Source: Roseibium denhamense
GTDB lineage: Bacteria; Pseudomonadota; Alphaproteobacteria; Rhizobiales; Stappiaceae
Length of the DNA: 60,342 nt
Assembly (NCBI RefSeq): GCF_009711415.1
Contig: NZ_SMLZ01000091.1
Span: 1-60,342 of the forward strand
Direction of reading: 5' to 3'
Positions 48,496 through 56,532 of this stretch are shown here, piece after piece. Every line of letters starts with the position of its first letter. Position 1 is the first letter of the stretch. Made by a program: the position numbers and the translations under genes. The notes below the pieces were generated by a model. That model was not told where the DNA came from. It saw only the letters and a list, made by a program, of their open reading frames with translations, and ran no database searches.

Positions 48496-49380
48496 ATGTC
48501 CGGAAGTCCTGTCTTTGACCGTCCGGCGCAAAGCCGGACGGCGTATGTCACTCTGGTTACCAACCAGGATTATCTCATGGGCGCCTCCGCGTTGCTGCGC
48601 TCGTTACGGCAGACGCAGACAACGGCGGATCTCGTGGTGCTGGCAACGCCCGGCGTCGCGGCTGGTGACCTGCCGGAATTGGCGTCCGCCGGTGCCCGCA
48701 TTGCAAAATGTGAACGGCTCGCCACCTCTGCACAGTTCAACGAACGGCATGAACGGGGCCGTTTGCACAAGGCTGCTCCCTTCACGAAAGGCGGAAAGCC
48801 TGTTTTTCACACGCCGCTTGATAACTTCGTCAAGCTGCGCCTGTGGCAACTGACCGAGTATGATAAAGTTGTCTTTATTGACGCCGATGCACTCGTCCTG
48901 AAGAACTGCGACCGGCTCTTTGACTATCCGGAATTCTGTGCCGCGCCGAATGTCTATGAAGGGCTTGGGGATTTTCACAGGCTCAACAGCGGCGTTTTTA
49001 CAGCTACTCCGAGTGAGGCTACCTTTGCCGATATGATGCAGCGGCTGGATGAGCCGGACGTCTTCTGGCGGCGGACTGACCAGACTTTCCTTGAAACCTA
49101 TTTTCCCGATTGGCACGGGCTGCCGGTCTTTTACAACATGCTGCAATATGTGTGGTTTAATCTTCCGGGCCTGTGGGATTGGGATCAGATCCACATTCTG
49201 CACTACCAGTATGAAAAACCGTGGCAAACCGGTCATGACAAGGCAGATCGCTTGCGTCCGCTCATCGAATTGTGGCAGGCCTGCTATGCGGGTGAAAACC
49301 TTGCCGATGTTCTTCGCCAGATGCCAAAGCCGCCTCTGGCTGGTGTGACGGGCGAGGCCAACGCATCTTCACGCGGGTAA
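48496..49380 (+). CDS. sqdD: Glycosyltransferase family 8 protein, SqdD-like
   Basis: This 294-residue glycogenin-like GT8 protein has AYVTLVTNQDYLMGASALLRSL at the N-terminus (quoted in part), the metal-binding DADALVLKN (DxD) and NVYEGLGDFHRLNSGVF. In Rhodobacter, sqdD between sqdB and sqdC encodes such a protein and is taken to transfer sulfoquinovose to diacylglycerol. The gene order here supports the same role. It starts 10 nt after the restored sqdB stop. Confidence 0.85.
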   Translation: MSGSPVFDRPAQSRTAYVTLVTNQDYLMGASALLRSLRQTQTTADLVVLATPGVAAGDLPELASAGARIAKCERLATSAQFNERHERGRLHKAAPFTKGGKPVFHTPLDNFVKLRLWQLTEYDKVVFIDADALVLKNCDRLFDYPEFCAAPNVYEGLGDFHRLNSGVFTATPSEATFADMMQRLDEPDVFWRRTDQTFLETYFPDWHGLPVFYNMLQYVWFNLPGLWDWDQIHILHYQYEKPWQTGHDKADRLRPLIELWQACYAGENLADVLRQMPKPPLAGVTGEANASSRG

Positions 49381-49431
49381 GACGTTTGTCCCGCTTGCCA
49401 GTGTTATGCGAGGAGTGGACCGAACGATCCG

Positions 49432-50328
49432 ATGGCCCAGATTGCCGTGACCGGCGCGACCGGACAAATTGGCCGCTTTCTTTGCGCACGCCTTCACCAG
49501 GATGGTCATGAACTGACTTTTCTGGGACGCAGCCGTCCGGAATTTGCCAAGGCCGGTGATACGTTTCAGGAATGGCATTTGTCGGATACCAGTGTCCGGC
49601 TTCGCGGCGCTGAAGCGCTCGTCCATTGCGCTCTGGCGCATCAACCCGGCAAGTACCGGGGCGGGGAGGGCGATGATCCGCACGGTTTCATAGATCTGAA
49701 TGTGGACGGCACGCTCGCGCTCTTTAAGGCCGCTCGGGATGCCGGCGTCCGGCATACCGTGTTCCTGTCAAGCCGGGCGGTCTATACGCCCGTGGCCGAT
49801 TGGGCCATCTTGAAAGAGGCTGCGGACACCAACCCCGATACGCTTTACGGTCAGGTGAAGCTGGCGGGCGAGCAAGCGCTCGCCATGACGTGTGAAACAA
49901 GTGACATGGCGGGAACTGCCTTGCGCGTCACAGGTGTCTATGGGTGCCCGCCGGGCATGTCTACGCACAAATGGTCGGAGCTGTTCGAAGCCTTTGAAAG
50001 GGGCGCTGCCATTTCCCCGCGCGTTGGTACGGAGGTCCATGGGGATGATCTTGCATCAGCGCTGGCGCTCGTTCTCGATAATCCGGTAAAGCAGGATGAC
50101 CAGCCAATCAGCATTTACAACGTTTCCGACGTGATTGTGGACCGGCAGGACCTTCTGTCAGCCTACGCAAAGAAAACCGGCATTGAGATGGCCCTGCCGC
50201 CCCGCGCGCCGGGGCCGGTCGGGGTGTTGAGCCCGGCCAAACTGGCAGGTCTTGGATGGGTGCCGGGCGGCAAGGAGCGCCTGCAGCAATTCGTACAATC
50301 CTTGCCCGTGCTCTCACGAACCGGTTGA
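49432..50328 (+). CDS. sqdC: NAD-dependent epimerase/dehydratase-like protein, SqdC-like
   Basis: This 298-residue extended SDR protein has GATGQIGRFLC (NAD-binding), HTVFLSSRAVY, LYGQVKLAGEQ (Tyr-x3-Lys) and a variable C-terminus. SqdC of Rhodobacter is an SDR protein of unclear step in sulfolipid synthesis. The assignment relies on the sqdB-sqdD context. It is convergent with lipB, 22 nt apart. Confidence 0.75.
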   Translation: MAQIAVTGATGQIGRFLCARLHQDGHELTFLGRSRPEFAKAGDTFQEWHLSDTSVRLRGAEALVHCALAHQPGKYRGGEGDDPHGFIDLNVDGTLALFKAARDAGVRHTVFLSSRAVYTPVADWAILKEAADTNPDTLYGQVKLAGEQALAMTCETSDMAGTALRVTGVYGCPPGMSTHKWSELFEAFERGAAISPRVGTEVHGDDLASALALVLDNPVKQDDQPISIYNVSDVIVDRQDLLSAYAKKTGIEMALPPRAPGPVGVLSPAKLAGLGWVPGGKERLQQFVQSLPVLSRTG

Positions 50329-50350
50329 ACAATGAGGTGCTTAAGTGCCG

Positions 50351-51058
50351 CTAAGCTGACGTTGTCGGGCCGAATATCTTTTCAAACTCCGCCCGAAGAA
50401 CGCTGTCGTTTTCTGCCATGGTGACCGGAATGCCGAGGTCGACAAGGCTTGTCACGCCATGCTCGGTGACGCCGCAGGGCACGATGCCGGAAAAGTGGTC
50501 GAGATCGGGTTCCACATTGAAACTGATGCCATGGAAGGTGACCCACTTGCGCACCCGGATGCCGATTGCAGCGATCTTGTCTTCGGCCGTTGCCCCGCGG
50601 TCCGGCCGCCTGACCCAGACCCCAACGCGGTCTTCCCGGCGCTCGCCCCGGATGTGATAATGCCAGAGGGTATTGATGAGCCAGGCTTCCATGGCGGAAA
50701 CGAAGGCACGGATATCCGGCTGTCTGCGTTTCAGATCGAGCATGACATAGGCGACCCGCTGACCGGGGCCATGATAGGTGTGCTGGCCCCCACGGCCGGT
50801 GCGATAGACCGGGAAGCGGTCCGGGGCGATCAAGTCAGAATCATCCGCACTTGTTCCGGCCGTATAAAGCGGGGGATGTTCCAACAGCCAGACCTGCTCA
50901 TTTTTCGTGCCGTCGATGATTCCTTCCACATGTGCCGTCATTTCCGCGACGGCTTCCTCATAACCGACAAGTGTGTCCGTCACGACCCATTCCACGGGCT
51001 GATCATTGGATTTGGGCAGAAAACTGAAGGTGAGGGCGTCGCGATCGGCAGGTGACAT
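50351..51058 (-). CDS. lipB: Octanoyltransferase LipB
   Basis: This 235-residue enzyme transfers octanoyl from acyl carrier protein to lipoyl domains. Motifs are [35 protein letters not shown], catalytic Lys in [11 protein letters not shown] and catalytic Cys in [11 protein letters not shown]. All are present and the length is normal for alphaproteobacteria. It is divergent from the FliN-like gene with a 98-nt gap. Confidence 0.95.
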   Translation of the reverse strand: MSPADRDALTFSFLPKSNDQPVEWVVTDTLVGYEEAVAEMTAHVEGIIDGTKNEQVWLLEHPPLYTAGTSADDSDLIAPDRFPVYRTGRGGQHTYHGPGQRVAYVMLDLKRRQPDIRAFVSAMEAWLINTLWHYHIRGERREDRVGVWVRRPDRGATAEDKIAAIGIRVRKWVTFHGISFNVEPDLDHFSGIVPCGVTEHGVTSLVDLGIPVTMAENDSVLRAEFEKIFGPTTSA

Positions 51059-51156
51059 GTGGATGACAGATCTTTGGTTTTTGAGCTGGCAGGCCGGGCC
51101 GTGATATGGTTAAGCGATGGCGTTTGTTGCGCCCTATGTAAGGATACATTGTTCCG

Positions 51157-51423
51157 ATGGCCACCTTTGATGACATCAAGGTCGATATTTCCGTTGTGCT
51201 GGGCGAGAACGAAATGCCGGTTCACCAGTTGCTGCGCATGGGCCGCGGTGCGGTGATTGATCTTGATGTGTCCGAAGATGATGACGTTCGCATCTATGCG
51301 AACAACACGCTGGTCGCCAAGGGGCAGGTGGTTCTTCTGGGCGAGCGGATCGGCATATCAATCACGGAGGTCTTGATGCGGCCGCCGGAAATCCGGCCGA
51401 TGCGCACCGACGGGCCGCTTTAA
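51157..51423 (+). CDS. FliN/SpoA-family flagellar motor switch-like protein
   Basis: This 88-residue single SpoA domain protein contains ISVVLGENEMPVHQLLRMGRG, DVRIYANNTLVAKGQVV and GERIGISITEV, which are FliN core motifs (quoted in parts). FliN builds the lower C-ring of the switch. It is much shorter than most alphaproteobacterial FliN and no flagellar gene lies nearby. It may be a main FliN, a paralogue, or a type III secretion-type SpoA protein. The ATG has only a weak, distant AAGGA upstream. Confidence 0.8.
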   Translation: MATFDDIKVDISVVLGENEMPVHQLLRMGRGAVIDLDVSEDDDVRIYANNTLVAKGQVVLLGERIGISITEVLMRPPEIRPMRTDGPL

Positions 51424-51565
51424 AGAGCGCCGGGAAGAGCATCTGGATGGGGCAGTTGCTGAAAAATGACGGCCTTGTGAATTATTGCGAAATGAGCCCT
51501 TGCGCCCCTAAAAGCCTTTTGCTACATGGAGCGCCTCGACGCTGAAGAGCGCGGGGAACGACTAA

Positions 51566-51652
51566 GCGGTCGTGGCGGAATTGGTAGACGCGCAGCGTTG
51601 AGGTCGCTGTGGGCTAACCCCCGTGGAAGTTCGAGTCTTCTCGACCGCACCA
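51566..51652 (+). tRNA. tRNA-Leu (anticodon GAG)
   Basis: This 87-nt class II tRNA has acceptor arms GCGGTCG / CGACCGC, and a D-arm with GGTAGACGC. The anticodon stem CAGCG / CGCTG has loop TTGAGGT (anticodon 51600-51602). A long variable arm follows, with a T-arm containing TTCGAGT, an A discriminator and encoded CCA. It reads CUC/CUU codons. Confidence 0.97.
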
Positions 51653-51680
51653 TCGATCACACTACCAAGTGATTGAAAAC

Positions 51681-51707
51681 AAAAGCGTCCTTCGGGGCGC
51701 TTTTTTT
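51681..51707 (+). terminator. Intrinsic terminator after tRNA-Leu
   Basis: AAAAGCGTCC (51681-51690) pairs with 51695-51704 (one G-T pair) around a TTCG tetraloop, and runs into a T7 tract. It lies 29 nt after the tRNA. Confidence 0.93.
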
Positions 51708-51874
51708 GTTTTTGCTGAGGGTTTGTCCATTTCAGCGGGATTTCCCTTTAGGTGGTTCGCAACACTTTATGTGCAGCAGCTATCCGCTTGCTGTTTCATT
51801 TGAGCTCACCGCCTCCGGCCCAGATTTCAAAGCACCGGACGTTTTTTCAGACGCTTAAAGCGGATCGAACGGAC

Positions 51875-52600
51875 TCAAAAGCCATAGTCTTTGGTTCCGT
51901 CATTGAATGTGCCTGAGGAAATGCTGGCTGACTGTCCGGCTTGAACTGTGCCTGGTTTCAGAACCGCGGCGTAAACGCCGAAATCGAGATCAAACGCCTT
52001 GGAAACCTGCCGCAGCACCAGCGGTGCTTTGGGCAGGTCACCTTGTTCCATCGTGACCATGACACAGCGCTCGGTCTTATGCGTGATTTTCAGATGCGTC
52101 CCGCCGATGGAAAGGACCCGTCCAATGAGCGTATCGGAGGTCATGTGGGCCGGGGCGTCGAGAACAAGGTTCGGCCGGAACCGCCGGGCGTCTATGTCCA
52201 TTTCAGGCAGCAATGCCTGCAATTTCGCCAGCTCCGAAGACAGCACGATGTGGATCGCGCCATCGTCAAAATGGGTTTCCCGGTTTTCCCGAACAATAGT
52301 GACTGCCTGGCCGAGATAGCCGGAGAGGCGCTGCGGCAAGTCAATGTCGTCGATGCCGTGAGCCGATCCGTCTGGAAAGCGGATTGATACGGCGCCGTCC
52401 CGGGTTTCGGCGCTGAGGGACAACAGCCCTTCGATTTTCTGGAATCGGCTTGTCGATTTGCCACTGCCGAGTTTGCCATTTGCATCCAGGACAGCGTATT
52501 GCCGGTCTCCCGAAATGCCTCGGGCCTCGACAAATGCGTGATCCAAAGCCTCGCCTTGCAGAGACTTGACCGGGTAACGCCACAGGGCCTGGAGTTTCAT
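51875..52600 (-). CDS. MOSC domain protein (molybdenum cofactor sulfurase C-terminal family)
   Basis: This 241-residue protein has an MOSC_N beta-barrel part (LWRYPVKSLQGEALDHA) and the MOSC domain with RRFRPNLVLDAP, IGGTHLKITHKTERCVMVTM (conserved Cys about residue 190) and GVYAAVLKPGTVQAGQ. Members bind sulfurated Mo cofactor or act as amidoxime-reducing components. No partner gene lies nearby. It is preceded by a 170-nt region I read as non-coding. Confidence 0.88.
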   Translation of the reverse strand: MKLQALWRYPVKSLQGEALDHAFVEARGISGDRQYAVLDANGKLGSGKSTSRFQKIEGLLSLSAETRDGAVSIRFPDGSAHGIDDIDLPQRLSGYLGQAVTIVRENRETHFDDGAIHIVLSSELAKLQALLPEMDIDARRFRPNLVLDAPAHMTSDTLIGRVLSIGGTHLKITHKTERCVMVTMEQGDLPKAPLVLRQVSKAFDLDFGVYAAVLKPGTVQAGQSASISSGTFNDGTKDYGF

Positions 52601-52776
52601 GTCATGAAGCCTCTGGTTTGTTGTTAATCTCTGCCCGGTTTGGCGAACACAAGTTCTCGCTGCTTCAGACGGTAAAATCCCGGTTTCACATCAGGTTGGA
52701 GGCGAAACCGGTGGCGCCTTTGAGGAGGGGAGCAACAGAAGGTCATTTCGCTTTCGCCGTCAATCACCCCGTAAGA

Positions 52777-53535
52777 TTATTGCCTGTACGGCCGCCCGTT
52801 ACCGTATTCTGCGCGATGGGCTTCTGCTTGAAAGCCATGTGTTGCTGTTTGGACCATGGAGGCTGGCTGCGGGCGCAGATATCCATCGAATAGAAATCTG
52901 ACAGTGGCGGCGGTCCAGGCCAGGACAGGCAGGCGCATGCGCATCTGCAAATCCGCAAGCTCTTTGTCCGCCCGCGCCAATTCCGCAAGTTGCCGGCGGT
53001 TATAGCGGCCGACAGGATTGCCGAGGCCCGGGATTCGTGTCGAGAGGCGCGCAATGCCGGGGGCTTCTGCCCAATAGTCTGTGACAGGATCCATGGGACG
53101 CAAACCCGCCTCATCTGACCAGACTTCGACGAATGTAATTTCGCCGGCGTCGTTAAATGTGAATTCCTCGTAGATCGGAACATGGTCGCCCGCCCATTTG
53201 AAGTGAAACGTGACGCGGCACCGGCTGAAGGGCTGGGTCTTGAAGGCCTCGCAGGTCCGGTCCACCACTTCTGTTGGAAAGAAAATCAAAATCTTGTCGA
53301 GCGCCATCCAATGGTCTTTGTGCCCCGTCAAATAGAGCCAAGGCGGCCATTCCCAACGCAGAACGTAAGGCGCGTAACGCGGTTTGGATGTCCGTGAAGC
53401 GTAACTGTCGAGCGTGTCGAAATACCTGTAGCCCTCGGCCTTGTAATACTCTGCCGTAAACTGTGGCTCCAGGTCGGTGGAGTATAAAACCCTTTCCCCA
53501 GTGGGGTGGGCCGCCGGAGCGGCGGTAGACATCAT
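52777..53535 (-). CDS. Conserved hypothetical protein, possibly exported
   Basis: This frame encodes 252 residues with a Trp/Tyr-rich core (RWEWPPWLYLTGHKDHWM) and KWAGDHVPIYEEFTF. I do not recognise the family. The only usable start is ATG at 53535 (or 53532), which has no clear Shine-Dalgarno. Yet the same frame stays open upstream and would encode a signal-peptide-like TLLITATGFAARLWFMM before a stop, with AAGGAG nearby but no start codon. A lost start codon or a missing 5' piece is possible. Confidence 0.6.
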   Translation of the reverse strand: MMSTAAPAAHPTGERVLYSTDLEPQFTAEYYKAEGYRYFDTLDSYASRTSKPRYAPYVLRWEWPPWLYLTGHKDHWMALDKILIFFPTEVVDRTCEAFKTQPFSRCRVTFHFKWAGDHVPIYEEFTFNDAGEITFVEVWSDEAGLRPMDPVTDYWAEAPGIARLSTRIPGLGNPVGRYNRRQLAELARADKELADLQMRMRLPVLAWTAATVRFLFDGYLRPQPASMVQTATHGFQAEAHRAEYGNGRPYRQ

Positions 53536-53570
53536 AAACCAGAGACGAGCGGCAAATCCGGTTGCAGTGA

Positions 53571-53798
53571 TTAAGAGTGTTTCTCCTTGTCGTTAATTTT
53601 AAGCTTCGACTGCTGTTTCTCGTGTTGTGTATGCTGGCCCTGCAAAATCAAAAAAAGCTCAACTGCGAGGTTCTTCTTTTGCTTGGCGATGAGCGCCGAA
53701 AACGCGCCGTCTACAAAATTAACCAGCGCGTCACTAAGACTAATAGGGTGACCTTCACTCAGCGGTCTATCACCAACATAGTAAATCGTGTCTGACAT
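53571..53798 (-). CDS. Hypothetical 75-residue protein
   Basis: This soluble-looking protein starts MSDTIYYVGDRPLSEGHP and ends with a polar KQQSKLKINDKEKHS tail. The ATG at 53798 overlaps the TGA of the upstream membrane gene by one base, so the two are translationally coupled. It is AT-rich compared with the surrounding genes. An in-frame ATG at 53831 would overlap further. No family is recognised. Confidence 0.55.
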   Translation of the reverse strand: MSDTIYYVGDRPLSEGHPISLSDALVNFVDGAFSALIAKQKKNLAVELFLILQGQHTQHEKQQSKLKINDKEKHS

Positions 53799-54076
53799 CA
53801 CATCACATTTGAGATTGCAAGCATAATGCAAAACATAATAAATATTCCCGCAAGAATATAATTCGCTTTAGCTGTTTTCCTGAATATCTGAACCATTATA
53901 TCTGGTGTTTCCGGATTAAGCACATCGGGAATTGCGAGGCCCCTAAAATTTACAGTGTGATATTTTCTTTCTGGATCAATTTTCCGAAACAAATAAGACC
54001 TATAATGAACTATAAGAAGGCTATAAACCTGCCATATTATTATGTAGGCAAATAACAGGTCTTCAATCACATACAT
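53798..54076 (-). CDS. Hypothetical 92-residue two-TM membrane protein
   Basis: This protein has TM1 (LLFAYIIIWQVYSLLIV, about residues 7-23), a basic cytoplasmic-like loop with RSYLFRKIDPERKYH, and TM2 (YILAGIFIMFCIMLAI, about 73-88). It is AT-rich, unlike its neighbours. It overlaps the next small gene by one base. No family is recognised; a two-gene accessory operon is likely. Confidence 0.55.
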   Translation of the reverse strand: MYVIEDLLFAYIIIWQVYSLLIVHYRSYLFRKIDPERKYHTVNFRGLAIPDVLNPETPDIMVQIFRKTAKANYILAGIFIMFCIMLAISNVM

Positions 54077-54569
54077 TGGAAACCGCGTTCAGTCTGTTAC
54101 TTGTTCACTCGACGTATATCGAGCTCGATCACACTGGTAGGAACATCCAGAAAAGCATTTATAAAACGCCTCAAAATGCAGAATCATCATAGTTTGTCGA
54201 GGGGCTTTACGTCAGCATGCTTTGGCCCAATCTGCACCCAAAGGATGTAAACAATATACTTCTATTTCAACGAGAAAATCATTCGGCACTCGACTGATCA
54301 AGATTTTGTTAGCCAACCCCCATTGTTGAAACGTGTTTGGCAGATGAAGGGTTGACGTAGAGACTGGAAGAGGATTGTCCCCACTCAGCGGTCGGATACC
54401 AGATTCCGATTACACTGCATAATCCGGGTGGCAACTCCAGCCCGTCACAAAGATAGAATGGACCTAGGACATTAGGTGAAGATGGTCTCGCAAAGTTTCA
54501 GACATGGTGACACGCTCTGTAGCCCATTTTTCCCGGAATGCCCTTTGTTGTCTCAGGGGTCTTGAAACC
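54077..54569. other. 493-nt AT-rich gap
   Basis: Apart from the decayed frame reported at 54212-54505, I see no RNA gene, insertion sequence ends or clear terminator. The composition is lower in GC than flanking genes, consistent with foreign or decaying DNA. Confidence 0.45.
54212..54505 (-). pseudogene. Decayed reading frame in the AT-rich gap
   Basis: The region 54077-54569 has no intact gene. On the minus strand an open frame from 54409 to 54212 lacks any start codon but reads protein-like: RPLSGDNPLPVSTSTLHL, then KILISRVPNDFLVEIEVYC and a stop. Upstream, ATG at 54505 begins MSETLRDHLHLMS in another frame. A third frame gives LGPFYLCDGLELPPG. This looks like one gene broken by several frameshifts. 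The ending weakly recalls RidA-type C-termini. Confidence 0.35.
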
Positions 54570-54863
54570 ATGCGGTTATCCATTCCCGCCGGACTGTTAT
54601 TTATGCTGCTGGGACTGGCCGGTCCCACGAACGGCCTGGAGCTGGGCACTTTGCCCGCCAAAACGTGTCAGCAGCTCTGGTACATGGAGCAGGAAGTCCT
54701 GGTGGAAGGGCGTGTGTGCCTGCAAACGGAACGGGCAAAACGGGCTTTCAGGTCCGCGCCGCCCTGCATTTCGGCTGAAGAAAGAATACTGCCCGCTGAA
54801 CTGAAAAAGGACCTTCTTGCTATCCGGCAGGCTGCCGCAAACAAAACCTGCTTTCGGAACTGA
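54570..54863 (+). CDS. Small secreted Cys-rich protein, YARHG-like
   Basis: This 97-residue protein has a signal peptide (residues 1-22, ending TNGLE). Cys33, Cys50, Cys66 and Cys94 lie in a CxxLWYMxxEVxxxGxVC pattern that resembles the YARHG-type extracellular domain (CxxLWYxRNxIxxxxGYCF). The ATG at 54570 follows AGGGGTCTTGAAACC. The function is unknown. Confidence 0.65.
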   Translation: MRLSIPAGLLFMLLGLAGPTNGLELGTLPAKTCQQLWYMEQEVLVEGRVCLQTERAKRAFRSAPPCISAEERILPAELKKDLLAIRQAAANKTCFRN

Positions 54864-54989
54864 CGGACAGGCAGCCTTTTGTTGGTGCCCGCTTTTTCAG
54901 GTGGCGCTTTTGGTTGCCAGACGATAGTTCTGAGGCAGACGTAATGGGCGGCGCGGGCGCGTTTGCCGGGACTTAAGGACGGAGGGCGG

Positions 54990-56405
54990 ATGAGCGAAGC
55001 TGCTGAGCTGGAGATCATGGCCCCGGAAGCTGCGGCCATTCCCGTCCGGGACGAGGACGAACGTCTGAATCGCGCGTTCATTGAAGCGATCGAAGCAGCA
55101 ATTGCCGACGAAGATCAGCCCAAGCTAAGTGAGCTGGCCGCAAATCTTCACGAAGCCGATACCGGCGACTTGCTGGAAACGCTTGATGCAGAAGAGCGTG
55201 CAGCCTTTATCAGACTGCTTGGCAACGACTTCGACTACACTGCTCTCACGGAAACCGACGAAGCGGTCCGCCTGCAGGTTCTGGAAGACTTGCCCAACGA
55301 GGTCATTGCGGAAGGCCTTGGCGACCTTGATTCGGACGATGCGGTCTACATCCTCGAGGACCTCGATGAAGAGGACCAGGCGGCGATCCTTGAGGAATTG
55401 CCGTATGCGGATCGTGCGCAGCTCAAGAAGGCGCTCGATTACCCGGAAGAAAGCGCGGGCCGGCGGATGCAGAGCGAGTTTATCGCGGTCGCTCCGTTTT
55501 GGACCGTCGGGCAAACCATCGACTACATGCGCGAAGCCCGTGATCTTCCTGATGATTTTTATGAAATCTATGTCGTCGACCCCACCTTCAAGCTGCTGGG
55601 ATCCGTCCATCTTGACAAGATCCTGCGTACCAAGAGGGACCGCAAGGTCACCTCGATCATGTCAGAACGGCTTGATGCTGTAGAGGCGACGGAAGATCAG
55701 GAGGAGGTTGCACGCCGGTTCGAGCGGTACAATCTTGTTTCTTCTGCGGTCGTTGACGAAAATGATCGGCTTGTCGGCGTTCTCACTGTCGATGATATCG
55801 TCGACGTCATCCAGGAGGAGGCGGAGGAAGATCTGCGTGCACTTGCCGGGGTGGGTGACGAGGAGATTTCCGACAGCGTAATGACCATCGCCCGCTCCCG
55901 TTTTGTATGGCTTGTCGTAAATCTCGGGACGGCCGTTCTGGCGTCCGTCGTCATTGCGCTGTTCGATGAAACCATCGAAGCGATGGTTGCCCTTGCGGTT
56001 CTCATGCCGATTGTGGCGTCCATGGGCGGCAATGCTGGGACGCAAACGATGACCGTAGCGGTTCGGGGCATCGCGACCCAGGAACTTTCCGCGCGCAACA
56101 TGGTTCGGGTTCTCAACCGCGAAGTGCTCGTCAGCATGCTGAACGGAGTGGCCTTGGCTTTTTTGATCGGCATAACGGCCTGGATCTGGTTTCAAAGCCC
56201 CGGGCTAGGCGTCGTCATTGGCGCGGCAATCATCATCAACATGTTGTTTGCCGGGCTTTCCGGGCTGCTTATTCCGATCATTCTCGACAAGTTCAACGTG
56301 GACCCGGCCATTGCCTCGAGCGTGTTTGTCACAACCGTGACCGATGTGGTGGGCTTTTTTGCCTTCCTCGGAATCGCGGCGCTTTGGTTTGGGTTGCCCT
56401 TTTAG
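54990..56405 (+). CDS. mgtE: Magnesium transporter MgtE (copy 2)
   Basis: This 471-residue protein has an N-terminal superhelical domain (about 30-130), two CBS domains (about 140-270) and five TMs (about 300-471). The canonical pore end is FNVDPAIASSVFVTTVTDVVG. The selectivity-region GGNAGTQTMTVAVRG is also standard. The ATG at 54990 follows GGAGGGCGG. It is a paralogue of the gene at 32534-33958 but with only moderate similarity. Confidence 0.94.
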   Translation: MSEAAELEIMAPEAAAIPVRDEDERLNRAFIEAIEAAIADEDQPKLSELAANLHEADTGDLLETLDAEERAAFIRLLGNDFDYTALTETDEAVRLQVLEDLPNEVIAEGLGDLDSDDAVYILEDLDEEDQAAILEELPYADRAQLKKALDYPEESAGRRMQSEFIAVAPFWTVGQTIDYMREARDLPDDFYEIYVVDPTFKLLGSVHLDKILRTKRDRKVTSIMSERLDAVEATEDQEEVARRFERYNLVSSAVVDENDRLVGVLTVDDIVDVIQEEAEEDLRALAGVGDEEISDSVMTIARSRFVWLVVNLGTAVLASVVIALFDETIEAMVALAVLMPIVASMGGNAGTQTMTVAVRGIATQELSARNMVRVLNREVLVSMLNGVALAFLIGITAWIWFQSPGLGVVIGAAIIINMLFAGLSGLLIPIILDKFNVDPAIASSVFVTTVTDVVGFFAFLGIAALWFGLPF

Positions 56406-56487
56406 GCCTGAAAGTCATGTTGGAAAGGCTGCCCCTTGACAGCGCAGGTCATCGCCAGGTTCAGCACTTGATGGCCGTGGCGGGGAG

Positions 56488-56532
56488 CTTAGACCATCGG
56501 GTGTTTCGTTCGAAACGCCCAAAGCTGATCTA
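56488..56532 (+). repeat. Dispersed intergenic palindrome, copy 3
   Basis: CTTAGACCATCGGGTGTTT, a short loop, then GAAACGCCC..GCTGATCTA match copies at 28146-28188 and 34053-34098. The inner arms are best conserved and the outer arm has drifted. It lies between convergent mgtE and ohrR and reaches into the ohrR stop codon. Confidence 0.7.

Noticed and set aside
51673..51858. 61-codon frame after tRNA-Leu
   Set aside because: It begins before and runs through the intrinsic terminator hairpin and T-tract, so it is not a plausible gene.
51566..53571. Integration of a mobile element at the tRNA-Leu gene
   Set aside because: No integrase and no repeat of the tRNA 3' end is visible downstream; the AT-rich islet starts about 2 kb away after the MOSC and hypothetical genes.
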